The position numbers and the translations under genes were made by a program. A stretch of 64,000 nucleotides of DNA from an uncultured Odoribacter sp. Its GTDB lineage: Bacteria > Bacteroidota > Bacteroidia > Bacteroidales > Marinifilaceae. Shown piece after piece: positions 9,173 to 18,077 of this stretch. The stretch lies in assembly GCA_910588375.1 (NCBI GenBank), contig CAJUQA010000007.1, forward strand, positions 71,034 through 135,033, written 5' to 3'. Within the stretch, counting starts at the first letter, position 1; every line of letters starts with the position of its first letter. The notes under the pieces are model-generated. The model made no database searches. It was not told the origin of the DNA and worked only from the letters and a program-made list of their open reading frames with translations.

Positions 9173-10135
9173 ATGTTTTATCATGTAAAAGAATTACAGT
9201 TTAATGCACGTGTATCCAAACCGGACCCGCATTTTGCACGTGTAATGCTTGAAGCATTCGGCGGTGCGAATGGAGAGTTGAAATCCGCCCTGCAATACTT
9301 TGTACAAGCCTTCAGTTGTCATAATCCATTTCCGGACAAATATGACATGCTGATGGATATTGCTACCGAAGAATTCGGACACTTGGAAATCGTGGGAGCT
9401 ACAATCCAAATGCTTCTGGGAAAAGTGAACGGAGAAATGAAAGACGTACTTGAAAATACACCGCTCCACACAATGATGAGCGGTAAATCAGCTAAAGAAG
9501 AACTGATTCATCAAGCGTTCACCAATCCGCAATTCCTGGTAGGTGCTCCCGGAAGTCCGGCCTTGACCGATAGTAACGGAAATCCCTGGTGTGCCACTTA
9601 CGTATCAGCCACAGCAGAACTAACAGTAGACCTGCGTTCCAACATGGCGGGAGAAGCCCGTGCCAAAATAGGCTATGAAAACCTCCTCCAATTGACAGAC
9701 GACCCTTCGGTAAAGGAAACACTTGTTTTTCTCATGACGCGAGAGGTGACACATTACCAGCAATTTGAGGCTGCATTAGAAACAATCAAACCCAATTTTC
9801 CCCCGGGTGTATTTCAAACATCCCCCAAATACAGCAACCTCTATTTTAACCTATCAAAAGGCGAAGACGCCCGTGGTCCATGGAACGAAGGAAAAAGCAC
9901 CCAATTAAACGAAACCTGGCAATACATCGAAAACCCGCTGGAATACGTACAAGCAACAAACGGACTCCGGGACATCGAGCCACAAGGCACTTCCCGGACG
10001 CTGGAATCCATGGAAAAAGCAGATAAAGAACTGAGCAAACAACGTTGGAAAGAAATAGACTCTGCCACTCCGGAGACCGATCTTCAATGGAGCAACTATT
10101 CCAATCACCCCCAAAAACAGAAAAAAACGAAATAA
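9173..10135 (+). CDS. Manganese catalase (non-heme)
   Basis: It disproportionates hydrogen peroxide with a dimanganese centre. The full-length 320-aa protein shows the ferritin-like ligand pattern: E35 (GANGELKSAL), E67 with H70 (ATEEFGHLEI), E161 (MAGEARAKIGYENL) and H194 (REVTHYQQFE). There is no signal peptide, so it is cytoplasmic. A 289-bp gap upstream probably holds the promoter, but I see no clear TAnnTTTG there. It ends at a hairpin shared with the opposing regulator gene. With the peroxiredoxin at 30.1 kb it adds to the oxidative-stress defence of a presumed anaerobe. Confidence 0.95.
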   Translation: MFYHVKELQFNARVSKPDPHFARVMLEAFGGANGELKSALQYFVQAFSCHNPFPDKYDMLMDIATEEFGHLEIVGATIQMLLGKVNGEMKDVLENTPLHTMMSGKSAKEELIHQAFTNPQFLVGAPGSPALTDSNGNPWCATYVSATAELTVDLRSNMAGEARAKIGYENLLQLTDDPSVKETLVFLMTREVTHYQQFEAALETIKPNFPPGVFQTSPKYSNLYFNLSKGEDARGPWNEGKSTQLNETWQYIENPLEYVQATNGLRDIEPQGTSRTLESMEKADKELSKQRWKEIDSATPETDLQWSNYSNHPQKQKKTK

Positions 10136-10147
10136 TCAGACAAAAAA

Positions 10148-10180
10148 CGAGTGCTAAGGATATTACAGACTTAGCACTCG
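10148..10180. terminator. Bidirectional terminator between Mn catalase and the TPR-HTH gene
   Basis: A perfect 11-bp stem (10148-10158 with 10170-10180) with an 11-nt loop and flanking A/T runs on both sides. The right arm includes the stop codon and last codons of the minus-strand gene. Confidence 0.75.
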
Positions 10181-11757
10181 ATTTCATTTTCATGAAATCC
10201 GGCCGCTAACTTTCGGAGCGTCTCCTTCAAATAAGAAGACAAGGATACTGGAAGCCCCATTTTCTTTCCCAGCCGACTGCAACGGACATAAACATTATTT
10301 ACATTCACATTATATAACACACTCATCTCCTGTGGAGTAAACCCCGCACATACAAAACTGCACAATTCCAATTCTTCCTTGGAAAGCCCAAATTCCGCTT
10401 TCAGAATATCTATTATACCATAATAATTCAAATTAGTAACTTCCAGCAAATCAGCCAGCATATCTTGGGTAAGTATGTCCACACACATCAACTCCTTCAC
10501 CTTACGGCAAAAAATATCTTTAGACTTATTTCCTTCCCCATATTTAAAAGACAAATCCGTCAACTGTCTGATAATTCCCAAGCGTTTATTTAGAGCCATT
10601 TTCAATACAGCCTCTTTCTCATTCTTTTCATTCAATTTTTCCATAAGGCTATTTCTGGAAAGCTCATGTTCCTCCCGCAAAGCCTCTATCAATCCGGTAT
10701 ATTCCTCTATAACCCGGCTTTTCTCCTTCACAACTTTCCTGTGATGAAAAATAATCAACAATGCCACCAATATCAGTACAATCACCAAAAACAAAAGAAC
10801 AACAAGCGTAATGGTCTTACGGTAATTATTACTTTCCAACACACCATTCCGATCCATCAAATGTTGATTCCTATATTTATCCTCCACTTTAAAAACATAC
10901 TTCCGGCTGTCAACCACAGAAACAGAATCCATCTTCCGACGATACCGAAGCGAAGCCAAATAAGCCTCCCCGTTCGTATCCGGCCGGAAAACCGCATCTC
11001 TGTCCGCCAATACGACAAATTTTCCAAAAGTCACCGTATCATCCAATACCCTCAAAGGAGGCATCTCCTCTTTACACAAATAAAAATAAGCAAAATACTC
11101 CTCTAAATGAACCCGAAAACTTGTATCACACCGTCTGTCTGCCCTGTCCAAAGCTTGAATACAATAATTCCAAGCACTATCCTGACAATTGAGATGCAAA
11201 AAACATTTTGCGATATTTCCCAGAGCATAACTTTCATTCAGACTATCCCTGGCCAAAGAAGAATAATATTCTGCTTTCCGGTAATGTTCCAAAGCTTCGG
11301 TAATAATATACTGACTGGAATGCAATTTCCCCAATTCATTATAAATCCTTCCCAATAACATGTAATTCCGCTCTTTGAGTGCATATTGTTCGGCATCAAC
11401 AAGATAACGGACTGCATCACCTGCACTATCCCTATCGCTATATACACGTCCCAAATAATAATTAGCCCATGCATATCCCGCTCCTCCTTCCGCAGCGTAA
11501 TAATTCCATGCCTCTCGAAGCAAAGAATCGGATTCTACAAACATTTGTTTCCGATATTGCAATTCCGTATAAAGCAAAGCAAAACGAGCCTTCTCCTCCG
11601 CTCCCGAAAAAATCCGTTCCATCCGGTTCAACATATTCCATGCACTGTCAACATCACAATAGGCAAGCCTTTCTGCAATCTCGACCGGAGCCCACTCCGG
11701 AGTGGAACAATTATAACATCCCCAGACAACAATAATGAAAACAAAAACTTTATACAT
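10171..11757 (-). CDS. TPR-transmembrane-HTH regulator (Bacteroidota type)
   Basis: From the ATG at 11757 (MYKVFVFIIVV...) the protein has an N-terminal hydrophobic signal with nearby cysteines, tetratricopeptide repeats over about residues 30-240, a transmembrane helix (TITLVVLLFLVIVLILVALL), a coiled coil and a C-terminal LuxR-like HTH (LELCSFVCAGFTPQEMSVLY and following). Such proteins are thought to sense an envelope signal and bind DNA directly from the membrane. The longer frame begins at a TTG inside TATTTTTG at 11782-11789 and is rejected. It faces the Mn catalase gene and shares its terminator; the target genes are unknown. Confidence 0.8.
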   Translation of the reverse strand: MYKVFVFIIVVWGCYNCSTPEWAPVEIAERLAYCDVDSAWNMLNRMERIFSGAEEKARFALLYTELQYRKQMFVESDSLLREAWNYYAAEGGAGYAWANYYLGRVYSDRDSAGDAVRYLVDAEQYALKERNYMLLGRIYNELGKLHSSQYIITEALEHYRKAEYYSSLARDSLNESYALGNIAKCFLHLNCQDSAWNYCIQALDRADRRCDTSFRVHLEEYFAYFYLCKEEMPPLRVLDDTVTFGKFVVLADRDAVFRPDTNGEAYLASLRYRRKMDSVSVVDSRKYVFKVEDKYRNQHLMDRNGVLESNNYRKTITLVVLLFLVIVLILVALLIIFHHRKVVKEKSRVIEEYTGLIEALREEHELSRNSLMEKLNEKNEKEAVLKMALNKRLGIIRQLTDLSFKYGEGNKSKDIFCRKVKELMCVDILTQDMLADLLEVTNLNYYGIIDILKAEFGLSKEELELCSFVCAGFTPQEMSVLYNVNVNNVYVRCSRLGKKMGLPVSLSSYLKETLRKLAAGFHENEIEC

Positions 11758-11781
11758 ATACACCTTAGCCAGAACAAAAGA

Positions 11782-11789
11782 CAAAAATA
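11782..11789 (-). promoter_or_regulatory. -7 element for the TPR-HTH regulator
   Basis: TATTTTTG on the minus strand matches TAnnTTTG, 24 bp upstream of the ATG at 11757. The nearest TTTG upstream is only 15 bp away, so the -33 is uncertain. Confidence 0.5.
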
Positions 11790-11909
11790 AAATATCTCCG
11801 GCAACAAAAGCACAACACCTTTTCCCTCCTTCCCACCTGAAAGAATATTTTTATACAATCTGTTCATTACAAACATTTTGTCTACAAGAATGTAAGATAC
11901 CTCCAAGTA

Positions 11910-12833
11910 TCATGCATTCTTTCCTCCACATTCACAGCAATGTTTTCCCGGCATTTCCAGCTCCAAGGTCACATGGGAAATCCCCTGTTTTTCCAATACC
12001 TCCTTCAAACGGCACTTCACCTCTTCCATCCGCTCCCATTCTCTTACCACGACATGAGTAGTTAAAGCTATTTCCGTTGTACTCAATGCCCAAATATGCA
12101 TATGATGAAAACCTTCCACTCCAGAAGTTCCTGCAATAATTTTCCCGATAATTTCATAATCCATATTCTTCGGCACCCCATCCAAAGACAGACGTAAACT
12201 GCTACGCAGCAAATCCCAAGTCGAAAATACAATCACTACCGCAATCACAATACCTATCAAAGGATCCACTGCATACCAACCTGTATAGCGGATAATCAAA
12301 CCGGAAACGACCACTCCCACGGAAACCAACGTATCAGCTGCCATATGCAAATAAGCCCCCTTCACATTTAAATCTTTCTCTTTATCCCTCATAAACAACC
12401 AGGCAGTAACAGCGTTAACGACCACCCCTATACCGGCCACCCACACCATCGCATCTCCATTTACAGGACGAGGATTCAACAGTTTTTCAATACTCTCACC
12501 AAGAATAAAACCAACGGCAACCAATAATATCACCGCATTCAACAGCGATACCAACACCGTACTTTTTTTATAGCCATATGTATATTTCACCGTAGGTTTC
12601 ACTTTCGCCAAACGAAAAGCAATCAGAGCCAACACCAAACTGAATACATCCCCCAAATTATGACCGGCATCGGAAATCAAACCCAACGAATTATACCAGA
12701 AACCAGCCGCAAATTCCGCCACGACAAAAACAACATTCAGAGCTATCCCCCAAATAAAAATGCGGTTCAAAGACATCATGCCGAAATCATGATGATGTCC
12801 ATGATGAGTATGTATATGAATATCAGATGACAT
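11910..12833 (-). CDS. Cation diffusion facilitator (CzcD/ZitB-like zinc exporter)
   Basis: A 307-aa CDF antiporter with six transmembrane helices. The transport site is the zinc-type HxxxD pair: SDAGHNLGD in TM2 and HMAADTLVS in TM5. The N-terminus is histidine-rich (HIHTHHGHHH) and the C-terminus ends in a cysteine cluster (CCECGG), both likely metal-binding. The cytoplasmic domain carries FHHMHIWALS. The predicted activity is Zn2+ (possibly Cd2+ or Co2+) efflux from the cytoplasm in exchange for protons. It lies 108 bp downstream of a TonB receptor on the same strand, so the two may be a metal-handling unit. Confidence 0.92.
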   Translation of the reverse strand: MSSDIHIHTHHGHHHDFGMMSLNRIFIWGIALNVVFVVAEFAAGFWYNSLGLISDAGHNLGDVFSLVLALIAFRLAKVKPTVKYTYGYKKSTVLVSLLNAVILLVAVGFILGESIEKLLNPRPVNGDAMVWVAGIGVVVNAVTAWLFMRDKEKDLNVKGAYLHMAADTLVSVGVVVSGLIIRYTGWYAVDPLIGIVIAVVIVFSTWDLLRSSLRLSLDGVPKNMDYEIIGKIIAGTSGVEGFHHMHIWALSTTEIALTTHVVVREWERMEEVKCRLKEVLEKQGISHVTLELEMPGKHCCECGGKNA

Positions 12834-12941
12834 ATAATTAATATTAGATCCGTATAACCATTTCCCTTTTCATAGCAACATATATACGAAAAACTATAAC
12901 AAAAGATAATTCCACACTCACCGGTATTTTCCTATCCTTTC

Positions 12942-15239
12942 TCAAAACATGATTTTCAGACCGGCATAATAACTCCGGGGTATACCGGGACCATACATAT
13001 ACCCGGAATCCCGATCCGCTCCTTGATCAAAATCCTTCTGATAGGCATCAAATATATTCCGGACTCCGACATTCCATTGCAAAGTAACCTCCTTATAAAG
13101 AGGAACATCATACCCCAGCTTCAATTCCATATCAAAAAAATCCGGAGTCTTTTCCGTCCGGTCCTCAGCAATTACTCCCGCCATATGCTGCACCAGCATA
13201 CGTCCCGTATACGTCCCTGCCATAGATGCTGAAAAACGCTTCGCTGGATTCAACAAAGCCGTAAAATATCCATATACATCCGGTGTCCTGAACAGCCGCT
13301 TTTCAGCCGGAACATCCGGATTTTCACTCCATACCTCCGGCTCCTTATAACGACTCCGCTGTAACGTCGCCCCCGCCTGCAACTCAAACCAACGAGTAAA
13401 CACAGCCCGGGCTTCCAAATTCACCCCCATCACTTCCGCACCCGACCCATTCCGTCGTTCTTTTGTGATAATACCGTCTTCCTTGCTGATATCCTCCAGC
13501 ACAAACACATCTTTCAGATTCGTATAAAAACCTTCTGCCAGAAAATTCACCCGCACTTGTCCGAAACGGTGATACCAATCTGCCGACACGCTCACACTCC
13601 GCGATTTTTCCTCCTTCAAACCCGGAGCCAATTGGATTATAGCCACATCTCCCCCCACAGCAGCAATATGCAAATCTTCATCAAACGCCTGAGGTGCCCG
13701 AAAACCACCGGAATAACTCGCCCGGAAATTCAAATCGGAAGTAGGATTAAAACGCAGATTTACTCTGGGACTAAATACCACATGGTCAAGCATATTGTGT
13801 TTATCCAAACGCCCCCCTAAAAGAACGCTCCATCTATCATTTTTCCACTCGTTCTGAAGAAAAACACTGTAAATACGGGTTCTCTGGGTAAAATCACGCT
13901 CATACCCCTTAATCCGGTCTGTCAACTCATCATAATTAAACTCCGCTCCCAGTGTCAAATCGGAAGGCATAAAGGCCAAACAGTTAAAATGATAAAAAAA
14001 CTGTCCGCCACCCACATAAGTCAAATCAGCCGTATTTCCATAGGCATTCGGATCCTGCTTTACCCCATAATAACTCTCCCGGTCAATATGTTGCATAGAA
14101 GAAAACAGACTGAAACGGGAACGTTCATTAGGCGAAAAATAATCAAACTTCACCCCTCCGGTATTAATATCATGCTCCACCTGTTCGGCAATATCCGCTT
14201 CATGGGGAGGACGGTCCATCAAATTGCCACCGCGACGGAATTCATGTATCGTATGATATTCTACCGTCAGCCGGCTATATACTCCGGTTTTCAAAAAAGA
14301 CCTCATACCGGCGGTCTTGCTTTTCAACTTCGGCAATTCACTGTATCCGTCGCCATCGTGGTCATATTCAGAACGGGAACGCGACTGTGCAAACACATAC
14401 ACCCCGCCTTTATGGTTATCACTCACCAAAGAAGCATTCAGAGATGTCGCATTATCAAAAACGGATTTCCCTCCGATCATATCTGTCATATGAGCTACCT
14501 GCGCCGAATTACGCTGGGGCTCCTTTGTAATCACATTTATCGTCCCGGCTATCGCCGAAGAACCGAACAAAGCACTGCCACCGCCCCTCACGACCTCCAC
14601 CCGTTCAATCATATTCGCCGGAATCTGCTCCAAACCATATACACCGCTCAACGCACTGAACACCGGACGTGAATCAATCAATATCTGCGTATAGGGACCA
14701 TCCAAACCGTTTATTCTCACCTGCTGGAATCCGCAATTCTGGCAATTATTCTCTACCCGAACTCCCGGTTGAAAACTCAATCCTTCCGCCAAACAAGATG
14801 CCCCGGTGGCTTCAAACAATTTCGTATCCAACACTTTCACAATGGCAGGGGCTTGGCGCCGAGTCGTCTCATTACGATTTGCCGACACCACCACCTCATC
14901 AAGAGCCACCTGGTCCTCTTCCACTTCAAAATTAAGTTCAAGAGTCTGCCCCTTCTTCAATACCACCTCCCGCTCCTGTGTCTTATAACCGACAGCCGTC
15001 ACCACAACAATAAACCTTCCCTCCGGCAAATTCCGCAAAAAATAATGCCCCGTCGCATCCGTAGCCGCACCGATAGTCGTACCTTTCAACGCCACCGTCA
15101 TAAAAGGCAAATGCTCATGAGTATACTTATCCACTACATGACCATAAATATTGGCATCCGTTGAATTCAAACCCGTAGGCACAGCCTCACACACCAACAC
15201 ATCCAATACCCATAACAATAAAACAACATATTTACGCAT
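12942..15239 (-). CDS. TonB-dependent outer-membrane receptor, CarboxypepD_reg type
   Basis: A 765-aa receptor with an N-terminal signal peptide (MRKYVVLLLWVLDVLVC...), a carboxypeptidase-regulatory-like domain (about residues 28-115; IYGHVVDKYTHEHLPFMTVA), a plug domain (LDEVVVSANR to INVITKEP, about 113-240) with QVRINGLDGPYTQILIDSRP, and a beta-barrel ending in the expected aromatic residue (YYAGLKIMF). Two closely spaced cysteines, NNCQNCGF, sit in the plug. There is no SusD partner, which argues against polysaccharide uptake; metal, heme or siderophore uptake is more likely. The adjacent CDF exporter supports a link to metal. The substrate is not determined. Confidence 0.92.
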   Translation of the reverse strand: MRKYVVLLLWVLDVLVCEAVPTGLNSTDANIYGHVVDKYTHEHLPFMTVALKGTTIGAATDATGHYFLRNLPEGRFIVVVTAVGYKTQEREVVLKKGQTLELNFEVEEDQVALDEVVVSANRNETTRRQAPAIVKVLDTKLFEATGASCLAEGLSFQPGVRVENNCQNCGFQQVRINGLDGPYTQILIDSRPVFSALSGVYGLEQIPANMIERVEVVRGGGSALFGSSAIAGTINVITKEPQRNSAQVAHMTDMIGGKSVFDNATSLNASLVSDNHKGGVYVFAQSRSRSEYDHDGDGYSELPKLKSKTAGMRSFLKTGVYSRLTVEYHTIHEFRRGGNLMDRPPHEADIAEQVEHDINTGGVKFDYFSPNERSRFSLFSSMQHIDRESYYGVKQDPNAYGNTADLTYVGGGQFFYHFNCLAFMPSDLTLGAEFNYDELTDRIKGYERDFTQRTRIYSVFLQNEWKNDRWSVLLGGRLDKHNMLDHVVFSPRVNLRFNPTSDLNFRASYSGGFRAPQAFDEDLHIAAVGGDVAIIQLAPGLKEEKSRSVSVSADWYHRFGQVRVNFLAEGFYTNLKDVFVLEDISKEDGIITKERRNGSGAEVMGVNLEARAVFTRWFELQAGATLQRSRYKEPEVWSENPDVPAEKRLFRTPDVYGYFTALLNPAKRFSASMAGTYTGRMLVQHMAGVIAEDRTEKTPDFFDMELKLGYDVPLYKEVTLQWNVGVRNIFDAYQKDFDQGADRDSGYMYGPGIPRSYYAGLKIMF

Positions 15240-15437
15240 AACAATATTCCAATTGAATAAAACCCTAATTTATTCTTCCCACTGCAATTAAAGCGCCGAA
15301 ATTAATTATTTTTTCCCAAATCCCCGCATCCGCCGACACATTCACCTATTTCATCATATAACAACAGCTGATTCACAAAGCCAGAGAAGCAAATCAAAAT
15401 TCTAAAAATTAACTCCCGTTATTTGCGTATAAAAATG

Positions 15438-15445
15438 TATATTTG
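15438..15445 (+). promoter_or_regulatory. -7 element for rsfS
   Basis: TATATTTG is an exact TAnnTTTG match, 27 bp upstream of the ATG at 15473. The TTG of this element is also the start of the longest rsfS frame, which is why that start is rejected. An AGAGGGG-like stretch lies close to the ATG. Confidence 0.65.
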
Positions 15446-15472
15446 CCAATTCAAAAAGAGGGGAAGACAAGA

Positions 15473-15829
15473 ATGGCACAAACACCTGCATTAGTCAAGA
15501 AAATAGTAGAAGCGTTAGAAGACAATAAAGGGCTCCGGATTGTTACCATCGACCTGCGGAAAATAGAAAACTGTTTTTGCAGTTTCTTCGTAATATGTCA
15601 TGGTACTTCCAATACCCATGTCGCAAGTCTGGCCGAATCCGTTGAGGAAAAATTAAACGGGATAAAAGAAAAACCCATACACATTGAAGGAAAAGATACT
15701 GCCCAATGGATCATTCTGGACTACGGCAATGTCGTGGTACATGTTTTTCAGAAAGAACAGAGAGACTATTACCAACTGGAAGACTTTTGGGGAGACGGAG
15801 TAAAAAAAGAAATCGAAACAACTAATTAA
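15473..15829 (+). CDS. rsfS: Ribosomal silencing factor RsfS
   Basis: RsfS binds ribosomal protein L14 and blocks subunit joining under nutrient limitation. This copy is 118 aa from the ATG at 15473 (MAQTPALVKK). Family motifs are visible: DLRKIENCFCSFFVICHGTS, HIEGKDTAQWIILDYGNVVV and VFQKEQRDYYQLEDFWGD. It is followed 39 nt later by ftsH, an arrangement I recognise from other Bacteroidota, so it probably leads the rsfS-ftsH-DUF2007-cdsA operon. Confidence 0.94.
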   Translation: MAQTPALVKKIVEALEDNKGLRIVTIDLRKIENCFCSFFVICHGTSNTHVASLAESVEEKLNGIKEKPIHIEGKDTAQWIILDYGNVVVHVFQKEQRDYYQLEDFWGDGVKKEIETTN

Positions 15830-15868
15830 TAGCATACAGCCCAAGGCTGTTTTACAGAAAAACAAACT

Positions 15869-17866
15869 ATGGCAGAAAATAAGGAAAACAAAAAAGACAA
15901 TTTCAACTTCCCGCCCATCGGCGGCGGAAAAAATATAAAAACGCCCAAATTCAACAGTTATTGGATATTCCTGCTATCGGCACTGATCATTATCGGATTC
16001 AACTTCTTCGGGATGAAAACCGATCCGGTAAAAACCAACTGGCAGGAAGTCAAAACCAAAATGCTGGAAAAAGGAAACGTCGAAAAATTCATTGTCGTCA
16101 CCAATACGGGACAGGTCAATGTCTTTATCAAACCCGACAAAATACAAGATTACTCCCAGTTGCTCTCCAAAGGATTCAAGAATTATGACCGAGGTCCCCA
16201 GTTCACCTTTGCCATCGGTTCTCTTGAAGGTTTTGAAAAAAACGTAGCCGATGCACAGCAAAACATCCCGGGAGCTGCCGGAGTCACCCTCGAATATGAA
16301 AAAGAATACGACGGTTGGGGTAATTTGATAAACTTCCTCTTCCCTATCATATTAATCCTTTTTATCTGGATTTTCTTTTTCCGGAAAATGAGCAAAGGTG
16401 CCGGAGGAGGCGGAGGTATTTTCAATGTAGGAAAATCCCAGGCCAAGTTATTCGACAAAGAATCCAACATCAAAATCACATTCAAAGATGTTGCGGGACT
16501 GGCTGAAGCTAAACAGGAAGTGGAAGAAATCGTTTCGTTTCTGAAAAGTCCGGACAAATACACCAAATTAGGAGGTAAAATTCCGAAAGGCGCTTTGTTA
16601 GTTGGTCCTCCGGGAACGGGGAAAACCCTTATGGCCAAAGCCATGGCGGGTGAAGCCAATGTCCCCTTCTTTTCCATGTCCGGTTCAGACTTCGTGGAAA
16701 TGTTTGTCGGTGTAGGAGCTTCCCGCGTACGTGACCTGTTCAAACAAGCCAAAGAAAAAGCCCCCTGCATCATCTTCATTGACGAAATAGATGCCATCGG
16801 ACGTGCCAGAGGCAAAAACCCCAATATGGGCTCCAACGACGAACGGGAAAACACACTCAACCAGTTACTGACCGAAATGGACGGCTTTGAAACCAATTCA
16901 GGCGTTATCATCATCGCTGCCACCAACCGGGCAGACATACTCGACAGCGCCCTGTTGCGGGCCGGACGTTTCGACCGCCAGATATACGTAGACCTTCCCG
17001 AACTGAAAGACAGGGAAGACATCTTCAAAGTACACGTCAAACCGTTAAAACTCGCCGAAGACGTAGACATCTCTTTTCTGGCCAAACAGACTCCCGGATT
17101 CTCCGGTGCTGACATTGCCAACGTAGCCAACGAAGCCGCCTTGATTGCCGCACGAAAAGATAAAAATGCCGTAGAGAAACAAGACTTTCTTGACGCCATC
17201 GACCGTATTGTCGGCGGACTGGAAAACCGAAGCAAAGTCATCAAGGTAAACGAAAAGAAAGCCATTGCCTACCACGAAGCAGGACATGCAACAGTATCCT
17301 GGCTATTACAACACGCCCATCCCCTGCTGAAAGTAACCATTGTTCCCCGGGGAAAAGCCTTGGGTGCAGCGTGGTACTTGCCACAGGAACGACAAATCAC
17401 TACCAAAGAGCAACTGCTCGACCAAATGTGCTCCGTACTGGGTGGACGTGCTGCGGAAGAACTCACTTTCGGGCAAATCTCCACCGGAGCCCAAAACGAT
17501 CTGGAAAAGGCAACCAAACAGGCTTACGCCATGGTTACCATATTCGGTATGAGTGAAAAAATCGGCAACTTAAGCTATTATGACTCCACCGGACAAAATG
17601 ATTTCAGCTTCACCAAACCCTATTCCGAAAAAACGGCGGAACTCATTGACAGCGAAGTCAAAGAACTGGTGGAAAATGCTTATACACAAGCCAAGGAACT
17701 CTTGAAACAACATCAGGAACAACACAAACAGGTGGCGGAACTTCTATTGGAAAGAGAAGTCATATTCAGCGACGACCTGGAACGAATATTAGGGAAACGT
17801 CCGTGGAAAGACGATGAAGAAGAAAACTCTCTCGAAGCGAAAATACCCGCCGAAGAGCAACAATAA
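15869..17866 (+). CDS. ftsH: ATP-dependent zinc metalloprotease FtsH
   Basis: A membrane-anchored AAA+ protease of 665 aa. It has transmembrane helices at about 31-47 and 151-172 flanking a periplasmic domain, Walker A GPPGTGKT at 246-253, Walker B CIIFIDEIDAIG, the second region of homology with an arginine finger (ALLRAGRFDRQIYV), and the zinc site HEAGH at 469-473. It degrades misassembled membrane proteins and short-lived regulators. The C-terminal tail is acidic and Glu-rich. A 7-nt gap separates it from the DUF2007 gene, so the two are co-transcribed. Length and motifs are ordinary. Confidence 0.98.
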   Translation: MAENKENKKDNFNFPPIGGGKNIKTPKFNSYWIFLLSALIIIGFNFFGMKTDPVKTNWQEVKTKMLEKGNVEKFIVVTNTGQVNVFIKPDKIQDYSQLLSKGFKNYDRGPQFTFAIGSLEGFEKNVADAQQNIPGAAGVTLEYEKEYDGWGNLINFLFPIILILFIWIFFFRKMSKGAGGGGGIFNVGKSQAKLFDKESNIKITFKDVAGLAEAKQEVEEIVSFLKSPDKYTKLGGKIPKGALLVGPPGTGKTLMAKAMAGEANVPFFSMSGSDFVEMFVGVGASRVRDLFKQAKEKAPCIIFIDEIDAIGRARGKNPNMGSNDERENTLNQLLTEMDGFETNSGVIIIAATNRADILDSALLRAGRFDRQIYVDLPELKDREDIFKVHVKPLKLAEDVDISFLAKQTPGFSGADIANVANEAALIAARKDKNAVEKQDFLDAIDRIVGGLENRSKVIKVNEKKAIAYHEAGHATVSWLLQHAHPLLKVTIVPRGKALGAAWYLPQERQITTKEQLLDQMCSVLGGRAAEELTFGQISTGAQNDLEKATKQAYAMVTIFGMSEKIGNLSYYDSTGQNDFSFTKPYSEKTAELIDSEVKELVENAYTQAKELLKQHQEQHKQVAELLLEREVIFSDDLERILGKRPWKDDEEENSLEAKIPAEEQQ

Positions 17867-17873
17867 TATCGAT

Positions 17874-18077
17874 ATGGACAACTGGATTTCGGTATATGAA
17901 ACAGCCCAACTGTATCGGGCGGAATTGGTCAAAGACATTCTGAATAACGAAGAGGTGGATGCCGTCATTCTAAATCGCAAAGACTCCTCCTACCATTTCG
18001 GAAGCATTCAAGTAATGATCCATCCTGAAGACAAAGAAAAAGCAGCAAAAATTGTAAAATCAATCCATTGTGAATAA
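17874..18077 (+). CDS. DUF2007 family small protein
   Basis: A 67-aa protein from the ATG at 17874 (MDNWISVYETAQLYRAELVK). It matches the DUF2007 pattern of a short alpha-beta fold with WISVYE, AELVKDIL and a late VMIHPEDKEKA. The family is annotated as putative signal transducing, with no proven function. The gene sits between ftsH (7 nt) and cdsA (8-nt overlap), so it is translated with membrane-protein quality control and phospholipid genes. A longer in-frame start inside ftsH is rejected. Confidence 0.82.
   Translation: MDNWISVYETAQLYRAELVKDILNNEEVDAVILNRKDSSYHFGSIQVMIHPEDKEKAAKIVKSIHCE

Noticed and set aside
9117..9188. Small open frame just upstream of manganese catalase
   Set aside because: It is 23 codons, overlaps the catalase start in another frame, and shows no recognisable motif; most likely chance in the A/T-rich leader.
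13989..14672. Antisense open frame opposite the TonB receptor
   Set aside because: It has no motif or start context, and the receptor frame is clearly real.
16183..17265. Long antisense open frame opposite ftsH
   Set aside because: It mirrors the conserved ftsH codons, has no family motif and no promoter; a by-product of codon bias.
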